From: Mycobacterium sp. 1245805.9 | GTDB lineage: Bacteria; Actinomycetota; Actinomycetes; Mycobacteriales; Mycobacteriaceae | Length of the DNA stretch: 38,976 nt | Assembly (NCBI RefSeq): GCF_001672915.1 | Contig: NZ_LZKR01000124.1 | Location: 1 to 38,976 of the forward strand | Direction of reading: 5' to 3' | Part shown: positions 17,150 through 26,271 of the stretch, one piece after another | Layout: every line of letters starts with the position of its first letter | How positions within the stretch are numbered: the stretch's first letter is position 1 | Position numbers and translations under genes: made by a program | Notes under the pieces: generated by a model | Told to the model about the DNA's origin: nothing | The model's database searches: none | The model's input: only the letters and a program-made list of their open reading frames with translations

Positions 17150-18619
17150 ATGGCGTTACTGGCCGACGGCGCGAGCGCATTGTTCATCGACGGCAAACTG
17201 GCGCCGGGCAACGCGGGCACCTTCCCGACGATCAACCCGGCAACCGAGGAAGTGCTGGGCGTCGCCGCCGACGCCGACGCCGACGACATGGGCCGCGCCA
17301 TCGATGCGGCGCGCCGGGCCTTCGACGACACAGACTGGTCGCGCAACACCGAGCTGCGCGTGCGGTGCGTGCGGCAACTGCGCGACGCCATGCAATCCCA
17401 TCTCGAGGAACTGCGCGACATCACCATCGCCGAGGTCGGCGCGCCGCGGATGCTCACCGCCATCGCCCAGCTCGAGGTCCCGGTCAACGACCTGGCATTC
17501 GCGGCCGACACGGCCGAGTCCTACGTGTGGAATCAGGATCTCGGCGAGGCGTCGCCGATGGGGATTCCCACCCGGCGCACCATTGCGCGGGAAGCCGTCG
17601 GGGTCGTCGGCGCCATCACGCCGTGGAACTTTCCGCACCAGATCAACCTCGCCAAGCTGGGCCCCGCGCTGGCCGCGGGCAACACCGTGGTCCTGAAGCC
17701 CGCGCCCGACACGCCCTGGTGCGCCGCGGTGTTGGGAGAGCTCATCGCCGAACACACCGACTTCCCGCCCGGCGTGGTCAACATCGTGACCTCGAGCGAC
17801 CACGGGGTCGGCGCGCTGTTGGCCAAAGACCCTCGGGTGGACATGGTTTCGTTCACCGGGTCGACGGCCACGGGGCGCAGCGTGATGGCCGACGGCGCCG
17901 CCACCATCAAGAAGGTGTTCCTCGAGCTCGGCGGAAAGTCGGCCTTCATCGTGCTCGACGACGCCGACCTCGGCGGTGCCGTCGGGGTGGCGGGGTTCTC
18001 CGTGTGCATGCATGCCGGGCAGGGTTGCGCGATCACCACCCGGCTGCTGGTGCCCCGCGCCCGTTACGACGAAGCCGTCTCCATCGCGGCCGCAACAATG
18101 GGCGGGATCAAGGCCGGCGACCCGACCGACCCCGGAACCATTTGCGGCCCGGTGATTTCGGCGCCCCAGCGTGACCGGATACAGGGCTACCTCGACTCGG
18201 CGGTCGCCGAGGGCGGGACCTTCGCGTGCGGCGGTGGTCGCCCCGCGGACCGCGACGTCGGGTTCTTCATCGAGCCCACCGTGATCGCCGGCCTGGGTAA
18301 CGACGCCCGCGTCGCACGCGAGGAGATCTTCGGGCCGGTGCTCACGGTCATCCCCTACGACGGCGACGACGACGCCGTGCGCATCGCCAACGACTCGCCA
18401 TACGGCTTGTCGGGCACCGTCTTTGGCGCGGACCCGGACCGGGCCGCCGGCGTTGCCGCCCGGATCCGGGCGGGCACCATCAACGTCAACGGCGGCGTCT
18501 GGTACTCGGCCGACGCGCCGTTCGGTGGGTACAAGCAGTCCGGCAACGGCCGCGAGATGGGCCTGGCCGGGTTCGAGGAATACCTGGAAATCAAAACCAT
18601 TGCGACAGCGGTTAACTAG
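17150..18619 (+). CDS. aldA: Aldehyde dehydrogenase AldA (Rv0768-like)
   Basis: 489 residues, the same length as Rv0768 by memory. ALDH superfamily: N160 in ITPWNFPHQ, K183 in VVLKPAPDTP, G-motif SFTGSTATG, general base E259 in LELGGKS, nucleophile C293 in HAGQGCAITTR, and the EEIFGPV and NVNGG signatures. It oxidises an aldehyde to an acid with NAD(P). A cgggag ribosome site precedes the ATG. First gene of a four-gene operon divergent from the P450 operon; it would take the aldehyde made by AdhB or a P450 onward (inference). Confidence 0.96.
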   Translation: MALLADGASALFIDGKLAPGNAGTFPTINPATEEVLGVAADADADDMGRAIDAARRAFDDTDWSRNTELRVRCVRQLRDAMQSHLEELRDITIAEVGAPRMLTAIAQLEVPVNDLAFAADTAESYVWNQDLGEASPMGIPTRRTIAREAVGVVGAITPWNFPHQINLAKLGPALAAGNTVVLKPAPDTPWCAAVLGELIAEHTDFPPGVVNIVTSSDHGVGALLAKDPRVDMVSFTGSTATGRSVMADGAATIKKVFLELGGKSAFIVLDDADLGGAVGVAGFSVCMHAGQGCAITTRLLVPRARYDEAVSIAAATMGGIKAGDPTDPGTICGPVISAPQRDRIQGYLDSAVAEGGTFACGGGRPADRDVGFFIEPTVIAGLGNDARVAREEIFGPVLTVIPYDGDDDAVRIANDSPYGLSGTVFGADPDRAAGVAARIRAGTINVNGGVWYSADAPFGGYKQSGNGREMGLAGFEEYLEIKTIATAVN

Positions 18620-18633
18620 AGGAGCTTGAGGGC

Positions 18634-19383
18634 ATGCGGTTCGAGAACAAGGTCGCCATCGTCACGGGATCGGGCGGTGGCATCGGCCAGGCGTACGCCG
18701 AGGCGCTGGCCCGCGAGGGCGCGGCCGTCGTCGTCGCCGACATCAACCTGCAGGGCGCCGAAAAGGTGGCCAACGGGATCAAGGGCGATGGCGGAACGGC
18801 GCTGGCCATTCCGGTCGACGTGTCGGACCCGGCATCGGCCAAGGAGATGGCCGATCGCACGCTGGCCGAGTTCGGCGGCATCGACTACCTGGTCAACAAC
18901 GCCGCGATATTCGGCGGCATGAAGCTGGATTTCCTGCTCACCGTCGACCCCGAGTACTACAAGAAGTTCATGGGCGTGAACCTCGACGGCGCGCTGTGGT
19001 GCACCCGCGCGGTGTACAAGAAGATGGCCAAGCGCGGCGGCGGGGCGATCGTCAACCAGTCCTCCACTGCGGCATGGCTTTACGCCAACTTCTACGCACT
19101 GGCCAAGGTCGGCATCAACGGCCTGACCCAACAGCTGTCGCGCGAACTGGGTGGCCAGAACATCCGGATCAACGCGATCGCGCCCGGCCCCATCGACACC
19201 GAGGCCAACCGGACCACCACCCCACAGGAAATGGTTGCTGACATCGTCAAGGGCCTGCCGCTGTCGCGGATGGGAACGCCCGAGGACGTCGTCGGGATGT
19301 GCCTGTTCCTGTTGTCCGACGAGGCGTCGTGGATCACCGGGCAGGTCTTCAACGTTGACGGCGGGCAGATAATCCGGTCATGA
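18634..19383 (+). CDS. Short-chain dehydrogenase/reductase (Rv0769-like)
   Basis: 249 residues. Classical SDR: TGSGGGIG cofactor loop, D in VVADINL favouring NAD(H), D in VDVSD, LVNNAAIFGG, catalytic S in VNQSSTAAW, Y-x3-K in YALAKVGING, PGPIDTEA, and the C-terminal GQVFNVDGG common to FabG-like enzymes. Begins 14 nt after the aldA stop with a gaggag site. Probably acts on a hydroxy- or keto-acyl intermediate. YANFYALAK offers two Tyr near the active site; the second is in the YxxxK register. Confidence 0.95.
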   Translation: MRFENKVAIVTGSGGGIGQAYAEALAREGAAVVVADINLQGAEKVANGIKGDGGTALAIPVDVSDPASAKEMADRTLAEFGGIDYLVNNAAIFGGMKLDFLLTVDPEYYKKFMGVNLDGALWCTRAVYKKMAKRGGGAIVNQSSTAAWLYANFYALAKVGINGLTQQLSRELGGQNIRINAIAPGPIDTEANRTTTPQEMVADIVKGLPLSRMGTPEDVVGMCLFLLSDEASWITGQVFNVDGGQIIRS

Positions 19384-19432
19384 CCTGCGCCGGCGACGAT
19401 GCAGAGCGCAGCGATGAGGAGGAGCGGCGCCA

Positions 19433-20290
19433 ATGACGGAGCACTTGAAGCTCGGCTACATCGGCCTGGGCAATATGGGCGCGCCGATGGCCACGAAGAT
19501 GACGGAATGGCCCGGCGGGGTGACGGTCTACGACATCCGGACCGAGGCGATGACGCCGCTTGCCGAGAAGGGCGCCAGCCTGGCAGACAGCGTCGCCGAC
19601 GTGGCCGCGGCCGACATCATCCACATCACCGTCTTGGACGACGCACAGGTGCGCAAGGTCGTCGGCGAACTTGCGGTGCACGCCAAACCTGGCACGGTCA
19701 TCGCGATCCACTCGACCATCAGCGACACCACCGCCGTCGAGTTGGCCCGCGAGCTGAAACCGCGCGACATTCATGTCGTCGATGCGCCGGTCAGTGGTGG
19801 CGCGGCCGCCGCCGCGAAGGGCGAGCTCGCCACGATGGTGGGGGCCGATCGTGAGGTGTACGAACGGATCAAGCCGGCCTTCAAACACTGGGCCGCGATG
19901 GTCGTCCACGCCGGCGAGCCCGGCGCGGGGACGCGAATGAAGCTGGCGCGCAACATGCTGACGTTCACGTCCTACGCCGCCGCGTGCGAAGCTATGAAAC
20001 TGGCCGAGGCGGCGGGGCTGGACCTACAGGCGCTGGGCAGGGTGGTGCGCCACACCGACGCGCTGACGAGCGGGCCGGGGGCGATCATGGTGCGCGAGAA
20101 CATGAAAGACCTGGAGCCCGAAAACTTCCTGTACCAACCATTCCTGCACACCCGCGGACTCGGCGAGAAGGACCTGAGCCTGGCGCTAGGTTTGGGTGAG
20201 GCGTTGTCGGTCGACCTGCCGCTGGCCCAGCTGGCATTTGAAAACCTGGCGGCCGGCCTCGGGCTACCGCACACAGAGAAAGAAACGTAA
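19433..20290 (+). CDS. Beta-hydroxyacid dehydrogenase family protein (Rv0770-like)
   Basis: 285 residues. N-terminal dinucleotide site GYIGLGNMGAPMA, substrate-binding DAPVSGGAAAAAKG, and the catalytic-lysine segment GAGTRMKLARNML, as in 3-hydroxyisobutyrate, tartronate semialdehyde and related dehydrogenases. It oxidises a beta-hydroxy acid with NAD(P). aggagg-type ribosome site before the ATG. The 3' end abuts the next gene with no gap. Assignment as 3-hydroxyisobutyrate dehydrogenase proper is not supported by context; a role in the same lipid pathway is more likely. Confidence 0.93.
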   Translation: MTEHLKLGYIGLGNMGAPMATKMTEWPGGVTVYDIRTEAMTPLAEKGASLADSVADVAAADIIHITVLDDAQVRKVVGELAVHAKPGTVIAIHSTISDTTAVELARELKPRDIHVVDAPVSGGAAAAAKGELATMVGADREVYERIKPAFKHWAAMVVHAGEPGAGTRMKLARNMLTFTSYAAACEAMKLAEAAGLDLQALGRVVRHTDALTSGPGAIMVRENMKDLEPENFLYQPFLHTRGLGEKDLSLALGLGEALSVDLPLAQLAFENLAAGLGLPHTEKET

Positions 20291-20728
20291 ATGGACGAGC
20301 TGCGCCGCAAGGGCCTCGAGAAGATGAACGAGGTCTACGGCTGGGAGATGCCCAACATCGAGAGCGACCCCTACTTCGACCTGACCGTCGACCACCTCTT
20401 CGGCAGCATCTGGACCAGACCCGGGCTGTCGATGCGTGACAAGCGCATCATGACGCTGACCGCGGTCACCGCCGTCGGAAACCGCGACCTCGCCGAGATC
20501 CAGATCAACGCCGCACTGCTCAACGGCGAACTGTCCGAGACCGAACTGAAAGAGATGGCCGTCTTCCTCACCCACTATCTCGGGTTCCCGCTCGGCTCGG
20601 CGCTCAACGGCGCCGTCGACGCCGTCGTGGCCAAGCGCAAGAAGGCCGCGGCGAAGGGGGCCGCGGAGGACAAGAAGGCCAATGTCAGCGACGCAGTGAA
20701 GATGCACAGGGGCAGCGCTTCCGACTAA
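20291..20728 (+). CDS. Carboxymuconolactone decarboxylase family protein (Rv0771-like)
   Basis: 145 residues. Core helices SIWTRPGLSMRDKRIMTLTAVTAVGNRDLAEIQINAALLNGELSETELKEMAVFLTHYLGFPL match the gamma-carboxymuconolactone decarboxylase fold. There is no cysteine at all, so it cannot be an AhpD-type peroxidase with CxxC. The C-terminal ~40 residues are Lys/Ala-rich and low complexity. ATG directly follows the previous stop (taaatg). The decarboxylase or lactonase role is a family expectation, not demonstrated. Confidence 0.92.
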   Translation: MDELRRKGLEKMNEVYGWEMPNIESDPYFDLTVDHLFGSIWTRPGLSMRDKRIMTLTAVTAVGNRDLAEIQINAALLNGELSETELKEMAVFLTHYLGFPLGSALNGAVDAVVAKRKKAAAKGAAEDKKANVSDAVKMHRGSASD

Positions 20729-20733
20729 CCCTG

Positions 20734-20793
20734 CCGAGCAGACGCAGAATCGCACGTTCCGAGGCGGACCCGTGCGATTCTGCGTCTGCTCGC
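20734..20793. terminator. Long perfect hairpin between convergent genes
   Basis: The arm 20735-20756 (begins CGAGCAGACGCAG, ends GCACG) is exactly complementary to 20771-20792, giving 22 uninterrupted base pairs around a 14-nt loop. It sits between the CMD gene and the convergent AKR gene, so it can end transcripts from both sides. There is no U-tract. Similar GAGCAGACGCA strings recur between genes in other mycobacterial genomes as I recall, so it may be a dispersed repeat. Confidence 0.75.
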
Positions 20794-20807
20794 GGGGATG
20801 GCGAACC

Positions 20808-21905
20808 TCAGTAGGGCCGGACGCCGTGGGGCATCACATATTCGGAGATCGGCGCGGAAACACCGTTGACCGTCGTCCCGCCGTTGATGATCCCCGGAAC
20901 CCTTTCCAGCATGTTGTGCGGAAACCCGAACGTCGGTTTGGTCAGCTCATCGAGCCGGGCCAGCTCGTCGGGTCCGAGCTTGACGTCGACGGCGCGGATG
21001 TTGTCGTCGAGCTGCGAGAGCCTGCGCGCCCCGATGATGACGGACGAGACGCCAGGCTGGGCGCGCACCCAGGCCAGCGCCACGGCGGCGACGTTCGTCT
21101 CATGCGCCTTCGCGATGATCTCGAGTTCGTCGACCAGCGCGTAGGTCGCCTCGTTGAGGAAGGCGTCAACCATTGCGCCGCGAGCGGCGTTGTGCTGCCC
21201 GGTGTTTCGGCGGGTGTACTTGCCGCTGAGCACGCCGCCCTTGAGCGGCGACCAAGGTGTGATGCCGAGCCCGAATTCGGACGCCATCGGCACCAGTTCC
21301 TGTTCGATGGAACGTTCCAGCAGCGAGTACTCGACCTGCAGCCCGACGAACGCCGACCAGCCGCGGAAGCGGGCGATGAGGTTGGCTTGGGCGATCTTCC
21401 ACGCCGGGGTGTCGGAAACGCCGATGTAGCGCACCTTGCCCGCCCGGACGAGGTCGTCGAGCGCCGCCATCGTCTCCTCGATGGGAGTGTTCGCATCCCA
21501 CATGTGCAGCCAGTACAGGTCGATGTAGTCGGTCTGCAGGCGTCGCAACGAGTTTTCGCACGCGCTGATCAGCGATTTGCGGCCCGACCCGCCACCGTTC
21601 GGGTCGCCCGGATACAGGTTGCCGCTGAACTTGGTCGCGATCACCAGCCGGTCGCGACGCGCGGCGTGGCGCCCGACGTGATCGCCGATGATCTTCTCCG
21701 AGTGGCTCCTGGTGTAGAAGTTGGCGGTGTCGATGAAGTTGCCGCCGAGTTCGGTGTACCGATCGATGATCTGCTGGGACTCTTCCACACTGGTGCCCCA
21801 GCCGAGGTCTTCGCCGAATGTCATTGCGCCGAGGCACAGCGGGCTGACGCGCAAACCGGAGCGTCCGAGCGTCACGTATTGGTCCAGTCGCATTTCCACA
21901 GACAT
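20808..21905 (-). CDS. Aldo/keto reductase
   Basis: 365 residues from ATG at 21905, preceded by aggaaag 7 nt upstream; a frame extension to 21950 is not needed. Features: LGRSGLRVSPLCLGAMTFGE, catalytic D in FIDTANFY with its Tyr, K in IATKF, H in LYWLHMWD, and the NADP-binding VIIGARRLSQLDDNI. Typical of AKR family members close to YajO/Tas. The substrate is unknown. Divergent from a MarR gene around a perfect palindrome, which probably makes it the target of that regulator. I recall no gene here in M. tuberculosis. Confidence 0.94.
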   Translation of the reverse strand: MSVEMRLDQYVTLGRSGLRVSPLCLGAMTFGEDLGWGTSVEESQQIIDRYTELGGNFIDTANFYTRSHSEKIIGDHVGRHAARRDRLVIATKFSGNLYPGDPNGGGSGRKSLISACENSLRRLQTDYIDLYWLHMWDANTPIEETMAALDDLVRAGKVRYIGVSDTPAWKIAQANLIARFRGWSAFVGLQVEYSLLERSIEQELVPMASEFGLGITPWSPLKGGVLSGKYTRRNTGQHNAARGAMVDAFLNEATYALVDELEIIAKAHETNVAAVALAWVRAQPGVSSVIIGARRLSQLDDNIRAVDVKLGPDELARLDELTKPTFGFPHNMLERVPGIINGGTTVNGVSAPISEYVMPHGVRPY

Positions 21906-21921
21906 AGGATCGCTTTCCTGG

Positions 21922-21971
21922 TAGATTGTTCGATCATGCGTTTGTTCCATTCCAAACTAGTTCAGATCTGA
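21922..21971 (+). other. Possible leaderless 11-codon ORF before marR
   Basis: TAGATT (21922-21927) lies 8 nt before ATG at 21936, which opens MRLFHSKLVQI and stops at 21971. Its stop falls within the palindrome at 21960-21973. Leaderless small ORFs are common in mycobacteria, but nothing else supports this one. Confidence 0.25.
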
Positions 21972-21973
21972 AC
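21960..21973. promoter_or_regulatory. Palindromic operator between AKR and MarR genes
   Basis: GTTCAGATCTGAAC is a perfect 14-bp palindrome, centred 20 nt before the marR ATG and 61 nt before the AKR ATG. Position and symmetry fit a dimeric MarR regulator controlling both divergent genes. Binding is inferred. Confidence 0.6.
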
Positions 21974-21986
21974 GATCGGCAAGTGG

Positions 21987-22394
21987 ATGTCCGCGGTCGA
22001 CGGGGCCAAGATGTGGTCGCTGAACTATCGGGTGCTCCAGGCGGTCATCTCGTGCACCCAGGCCGATATCTGCGCGCTCGGGCTCGAGACCAAGGAGCTG
22101 TTCCTGCTCGCCGAGATCGACGAGCATCCATACCCGGCCGAACTGGCCACGACGCTGAGCATGCCCAAGGCCACGGTAACGGCCTACCTCAAACGGCTTG
22201 AGGCCGCGGGATTTGTGCGCCGCGAGATCGACCCCACCGACCTGCGGCGCCATCGGTTGCTGTTAACGCCGGCCGGCCGTCAAACCGCGGCCAACGGCCT
22301 CGCGCTGCTGTCGGCGGAGTTCGACAAGCGGCTCGGGCGTCTCACCGCCGCGCAGCAACGAGAGCTCAAAGGCCTGCTGGAGCGAATCGTTTGA
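21987..22394 (+). CDS. MarR-family regulator
   Basis: 135 residues. Winged helix visible in YPAELATTLSMPKATVTAYLKRLEAAGFVRREIDPTDLRRHRLLLTPAGRQT: recognition helix, then the wing with D-x-R-x-R. C-terminal dimer helix LTAAQQRELKGLLERIV. The ATG at 21987 has only a weak site; the Met at residue 9 is an alternative start. It probably senses a small hydrophobic or redox ligand and controls the divergent aldo/keto reductase (inference). It ends 24 nt before purD. Confidence 0.9.
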   Translation: MSAVDGAKMWSLNYRVLQAVISCTQADICALGLETKELFLLAEIDEHPYPAELATTLSMPKATVTAYLKRLEAAGFVRREIDPTDLRRHRLLLTPAGRQTAANGLALLSAEFDKRLGRLTAAQQRELKGLLERIV

Positions 22395-22404
22395 GCGCCT
22401 GAGC

Positions 22405-22410
22405 TAGTCT
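22405..22410 (+). promoter_or_regulatory. purD -10 box (leaderless start)
   Basis: TAGTCT lies 8 nt before the purD GTG and no Shine-Dalgarno is present. The transcript probably begins at or next to the start codon. The box overlaps the region just after the marR stop. Confidence 0.5.
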
Positions 22411-22418
22411 GACCTGTC

Positions 22419-23687
22419 GTGCGCGTCCTGGTGATCGGTTCCGGTGCCCGTGAGCATGCGCTGTTGCTGGCGCTTCGCGAAGACCCGCAGGTCACCGGCC
22501 TGGCCGTCGCCCCGGGCAACGCCGGCACCGGCCGGCTGGCCGAGCAGCACGACGTCGACATCACCTCGGGTGAGGGGGTCGTCGCCCTGGCGCGCGAAGT
22601 CCGCGCCGACCTGGTGGTCATCGGCCCCGAGGTGCCGCTGGTGCTCGGGGTGGCTGACGCCGTGCGCGCCGCCGGCATCGTCTGCTTCGGGCCGAGCAAG
22701 GACGCCGCCCGCATCGAGGGCTCCAAGGCGTTCGCCAAGGAGGTCATGGCCGCCGCCGGTGTGCGCACCGCGACCAGCGAAATCGTCGACAGCCCAGCGC
22801 GTTTGGATGCCGCCCTGGACCGCTTCGGTCCGCCCGCCGGTGACCCCGCCTGGGTGGTGAAGGACGATGCCCTGGCCGCCGGCAAGGGCGTGGTGGTGAC
22901 CCCCGACCGGGATGCGGCGCGCTCCCACGCGGCAAACCTGCTCGAGTCGGGACACCCGGTGCTGCTGGAGTCCTTTCTCGACGGACCCGAGGTGTCGCTG
23001 TTCTGCGTCGTCGACGGCGCCACCGTGGTGCCGCTGTTGCCCGCGCAGGACTTCAAGCGCGTCGGCGACGGCGACAGCGGGCCCAACACCGGTGGCATGG
23101 GCGCCTACGCGCCGCTGCCGTGGCTGCCCGACGACCTGTACCGGGAAATCGTCAACGGAATCGTCGAACCCGTTGCGGCGGAACTGGTTAAGCGAGGCAG
23201 CCCGTTTTCCGGATTGCTCTACGTCGGCCTGGCAATCACCGCCAAGGGGCCCGCGGTGGTCGAATTCAACTGCCGCTTCGGGGATCCCGAGACCCAGGCA
23301 GTGCTGGCGCTGCTGGAGTCGCCGCTCGGCCAGCTGCTGCACGCCGCGGGCAGCGGGACGCTCGCCGATTTCGGTGAGTTGCGTTGGCGTGACGGCGCCG
23401 CGGTGACGGTGGTGCTGGCGGCCGAAAACTACCCGGGACGGCCCCGGGTCGGGGACGTCATCGTCGGTTCCGAAGCCGACGGGGTGCTGCACGCGGGAAC
23501 GGCGCGTCGCGACGACGGCGCGGTCGTCTCGTCGGGCGGCCGGGTGCTGTCGGTGGTGGGCACCGGCGCGGACCTGTCCGCCGCCCGCGCCAACGCCTAC
23601 CAGATCCTGAGCTCGATCCGATTGCCCGGCAGCCATTTCCGCAGCGACATCGCGCTGGCGGCGGCCGAGGGCAAGGTCAGCGTCTAG
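22419..23687 (+). CDS. purD: Phosphoribosylamine-glycine ligase PurD
   Basis: 422 residues. N-terminal [29 protein letters not shown]-grasp core with [21 protein letters not shown] and [15 protein letters not shown], the PurD signature RFGDPETQ, and the C-terminal domain with AAENYPGRP. Catalyses ATP-dependent joining of glycine to 5-phosphoribosylamine (step 2 of purine synthesis, cytosol). GTG start, leaderless. Length equals that of Rv0772. It converges on ggtA: the two stop codons share the bases CTAG. Confidence 0.98.
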   Translation: MRVLVIGSGAREHALLLALREDPQVTGLAVAPGNAGTGRLAEQHDVDITSGEGVVALAREVRADLVVIGPEVPLVLGVADAVRAAGIVCFGPSKDAARIEGSKAFAKEVMAAAGVRTATSEIVDSPARLDAALDRFGPPAGDPAWVVKDDALAAGKGVVVTPDRDAARSHAANLLESGHPVLLESFLDGPEVSLFCVVDGATVVPLLPAQDFKRVGDGDSGPNTGGMGAYAPLPWLPDDLYREIVNGIVEPVAAELVKRGSPFSGLLYVGLAITAKGPAVVEFNCRFGDPETQAVLALLESPLGQLLHAAGSGTLADFGELRWRDGAAVTVVLAAENYPGRPRVGDVIVGSEADGVLHAGTARRDDGAVVSSGGRVLSVVGTGADLSAARANAYQILSSIRLPGSHFRSDIALAAAEGKVSV

Positions 23688-25270
23688 AAGCCCGCAACCT
23701 GGCCGTCGCGGCGGGGATCGCTCACCGCCAGGTACCCGTCGTCGAGGCGCCAGATCGCCTGGCAGCTGCCGAATTGGATGTAATCGTCGAGGATGACCAG
23801 GTCGTGCCCGCGGCGCCGCAGCTCTTCCAGCGTCGCGTCCGGGAACCCGCCCTTCTCGCAGCAGACCTGGGTGCCCTGCACCCACCGGAACCGCGGCCCG
23901 TCGCACGCGGCCTGTGGATTCTGCCCGTGGTCGGCGATGCGCACCATCACCTGCACGTGGCCCTGGGGCTGCATGGTGCCGCCCATCACCCCGAAGCTCA
24001 TCACCGGGTCGCCGTCTTTGGTGACGAACCCGGGGATGATCGTGTGGTAAGGACGCTTGCCCGGCCCGACGCGATTCGGATGGCCCTCGGCCACAACGAA
24101 ATCCGCGCCCCTGTTTTGCAGCGAGATACCGGTGCCGGGTACCACGACGCCGGATCCGAAATCCATGTAGTTGGACTGGATCATCGACACCATGGTCCCG
24201 CTCGCGTCGGCGGCGGTCAGATACACGGTGCCCCCGCCCGGGGTGCCGGCCGACGCCGGCTTTGCCCTCGTCCGATCGATCAGGGCCGCGCGCTCGCGCA
24301 GGTATTCCTTGTCCAGTAGGCGGTCCGGAGCAAGGCCCATGTGGTCGATGTCGGCGACATAAGCCTGCGCGTCGGCGAAAGCCAGCTTCACCGCCTCGAT
24401 CTGCAGGTGCACGCTGTCGGCGGAATCGGCCGGCAGCGAAGGCATGTCGAAGTGTTCCAGGATGCCCAGCGCGATCAGTGCGACGATGCCCTGGCCATTG
24501 GGCGGTATCTCGTGCACGGTGTATCCGCGGTAGCCGGCCTCGATCGTGCCGACCCAGTCGGCGCGGTGCGCGGCGAGGTCGCCGGCGCGCATGACGCCTC
24601 CGTTGGCCAGCGCGTGCGCTTCCAGTTTGGCGGACAGATCCCCGCGGTAGAACGCCTCGCCGTTGGTCGCGGCGATTCGCTCCAGCGTGGCCGCGTGATC
24701 GGGAAACCGAAACAGGTCACCGGGTTTGGGCACCCGGCCGCCGGGCAGGAACGCCTCGGCGAAACCGGGCTGGTCGGCGAACAGCGACGCGTTCGCCTCC
24801 CATTGCTTGGCCACGGTCGGCGAAATCAGAAACCCGTTGCGGCCGTAGGAGATCGCCGGTTCGAAAAGCCGCTCGAACGGGAGCCTGCCGAACTTGGCGT
24901 GCAACTCGACCCACGCCGACACGGCCCCGGGCACGGTCACGGAATTCCAGCCGACCGCGGGAACGGCGTTGCCGCCGAAGTATTCCGGCGTCCAGCCCGC
25001 GGGGGAGCGGCCGGATGCGTTGAGGCCGTGCAATCGCTCGCCGTCCCAGACGATGGCGAACGCGTCGGAGCCGATGCCGTTCGATACCGGCTCCACCAAC
25101 GTCAGGGTGATGGCGGTGGCGATCGCGCTGTCCACCGCGCCGCCGCCCTCCGCCAGCATGCGCAGACCCGCCTGGGCCGCAAGGGGTTGCGACGTGCACA
25201 CGACGTTGGCCGCCAGGACGGGCTTTCGCGGCCAGGCGTAGGGGTTGCTCCAACCGAACGGTGTGGTCAC
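23684..25270 (-). CDS. ggtA: Gamma-glutamyltransferase-like Ntn hydrolase (Rv0773c-like)
   Basis: 528 residues. Autocatalytic nucleophile is probably T348 in [18 protein letters not shown], with GIGSDAF upstream and a downstream [14 protein letters not shown]; these are the GGT family landmarks. There is no signal peptide, unlike the classical periplasmic GGTs, so a cytosolic role (cephalosporin-acylase-like amide hydrolysis) is possible. GTG start at 25270 with TACGCT (complement 25278-25283) 7 nt upstream, leaderless; an overlapping cggag could also serve. A 15-nt inverted repeat (CGAGCGT-A-ACGCTCG) covers the -10 box. Confidence 0.94.
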   Translation of the reverse strand: MTTPFGWSNPYAWPRKPVLAANVVCTSQPLAAQAGLRMLAEGGGAVDSAIATAITLTLVEPVSNGIGSDAFAIVWDGERLHGLNASGRSPAGWTPEYFGGNAVPAVGWNSVTVPGAVSAWVELHAKFGRLPFERLFEPAISYGRNGFLISPTVAKQWEANASLFADQPGFAEAFLPGGRVPKPGDLFRFPDHAATLERIAATNGEAFYRGDLSAKLEAHALANGGVMRAGDLAAHRADWVGTIEAGYRGYTVHEIPPNGQGIVALIALGILEHFDMPSLPADSADSVHLQIEAVKLAFADAQAYVADIDHMGLAPDRLLDKEYLRERAALIDRTRAKPASAGTPGGGTVYLTAADASGTMVSMIQSNYMDFGSGVVVPGTGISLQNRGADFVVAEGHPNRVGPGKRPYHTIIPGFVTKDGDPVMSFGVMGGTMQPQGHVQVMVRIADHGQNPQAACDGPRFRWVQGTQVCCEKGGFPDATLEELRRRGHDLVILDDYIQFGSCQAIWRLDDGYLAVSDPRRDGQVAGF

Positions 25271-25301
25271 CTCCGCGAGCGTAACGCTCGACAGCCGAGC
25301 C

Positions 25302-26195
25302 CTACCCCGTCAGCAGCGGCGCCATCCAGGTCAGCTCGGCCGGCAGTTGCGAGCTCCAGAACTCCCCGTTGTGCCCGCCGGGCGAGAAACCGCCCGCGGG
25401 CGGGTTCGGCAGCTGCGCGATGAACTGCTTCGTCGCCGCGTAGAACGGGTCGCTGTCGCCGCAATCGATCCGGATCGGGATCGACGCCAGCGCCGGCATC
25501 CCGAACACCGAGTTCGCCGCGAAGTCGTCGGGGCCGTCGAACGCGCCGGGCGCCGCCGCCCCGGACGACAGCCACAACGCCGGGCTCACCGCGCAGATCG
25601 CGGCGGTCCGCCCGGCCCCCAGCCGCCCACCGAGCAGCAACGCGCCGTAGCCGCCCATCGACCAGCCCAGGAATGCCACGCGCGACGTGTCCAGGTCCTG
25701 GCTGCCGAGCATCGGGATCAGCTCGTTCAGCACCATCGCCCCGGCGTCCTCGCCCGAGGCCCTTTTGTGCCAATAGCCGCCCCCGCCGTCCACGGCGACC
25801 ACCGCAAACGGCGGCAACCCCGCGTTGACGGCCTGCGCCAGGCCCTGTTCGACGCCGCCGGCCATCACGGTGGAGGCGTCGCTGCCCTTACCGTGCAGCG
25901 CGATCACCGGCCGCAGCGCCTTGGTCTGCCCCGGCGGCCGGGCGATCGCCCAGTTGGTGCTGACCCCGCCGCGCGCCGCCGACACGAAGGAGCCCGTCAC
26001 CATCGTCGGCGCGGCCTGGGCCGGTGCCGCGGGCTCTAACGGGGGTGCCAGGGGCACCTGGCCGGCACCCGTCGACACCGGCGTGGCATGTGACGTTCGG
26101 GGCTGGAACAGGGCGTATGCTCCGCTAGCACCGAGAGCCGCGCCGGCGCCGAGACCCAGCAGGGTTCGGCGGCTCAGGTCGGGCATGCGGGCCAT
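25302..26195 (-). CDS. TAT-exported serine esterase (Rv0774c-like)
   Basis: 297 residues from ATG at 26195; ATGs at 26198 and 26186 are equally possible since no ribosome site is clear. Twin-arginine signal: LSRRTLLGLGAGAAL, then a Pro/Ala-rich linker. Alpha/beta hydrolase fold of the esterase D/antigen 85 type: nucleophile in GWSMGGYG, acidic residue in CGDSDPF, His in GGHNGEFW. M. tuberculosis Rv0774c is reported to be an exported esterase. 31 nt upstream of the ggtA start on the same strand, possibly cotranscribed but ordered away from it. Confidence 0.93.
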   Translation of the reverse strand: MARMPDLSRRTLLGLGAGAALGASGAYALFQPRTSHATPVSTGAGQVPLAPPLEPAAPAQAAPTMVTGSFVSAARGGVSTNWAIARPPGQTKALRPVIALHGKGSDASTVMAGGVEQGLAQAVNAGLPPFAVVAVDGGGGYWHKRASGEDAGAMVLNELIPMLGSQDLDTSRVAFLGWSMGGYGALLLGGRLGAGRTAAICAVSPALWLSSGAAAPGAFDGPDDFAANSVFGMPALASIPIRIDCGDSDPFYAATKQFIAQLPNPPAGGFSPGGHNGEFWSSQLPAELTWMAPLLTG

Positions 26196-26271
26196 CATGC
26201 CATGTTCGTTTGGCGGGCCGTTTGGTCGAAATGGCAATGCAGTACCACTTTGGCTGGCACGATGGCTACTC

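Noticed and set aside
20291..20728. AhpD-like alkylhydroperoxidase
   Set aside because: No CxxC and no Cys in the protein.
20772..21971. 399-codon plus-strand ORF over the AKR gene
   Set aside because: Antisense to the AKR gene; only the short 3' tail (21936-21971) was kept as a weak mini-ORF.
22404..23906. 500-codon minus-strand ORF
   Set aside because: Antisense to purD; no domain is recognisable.
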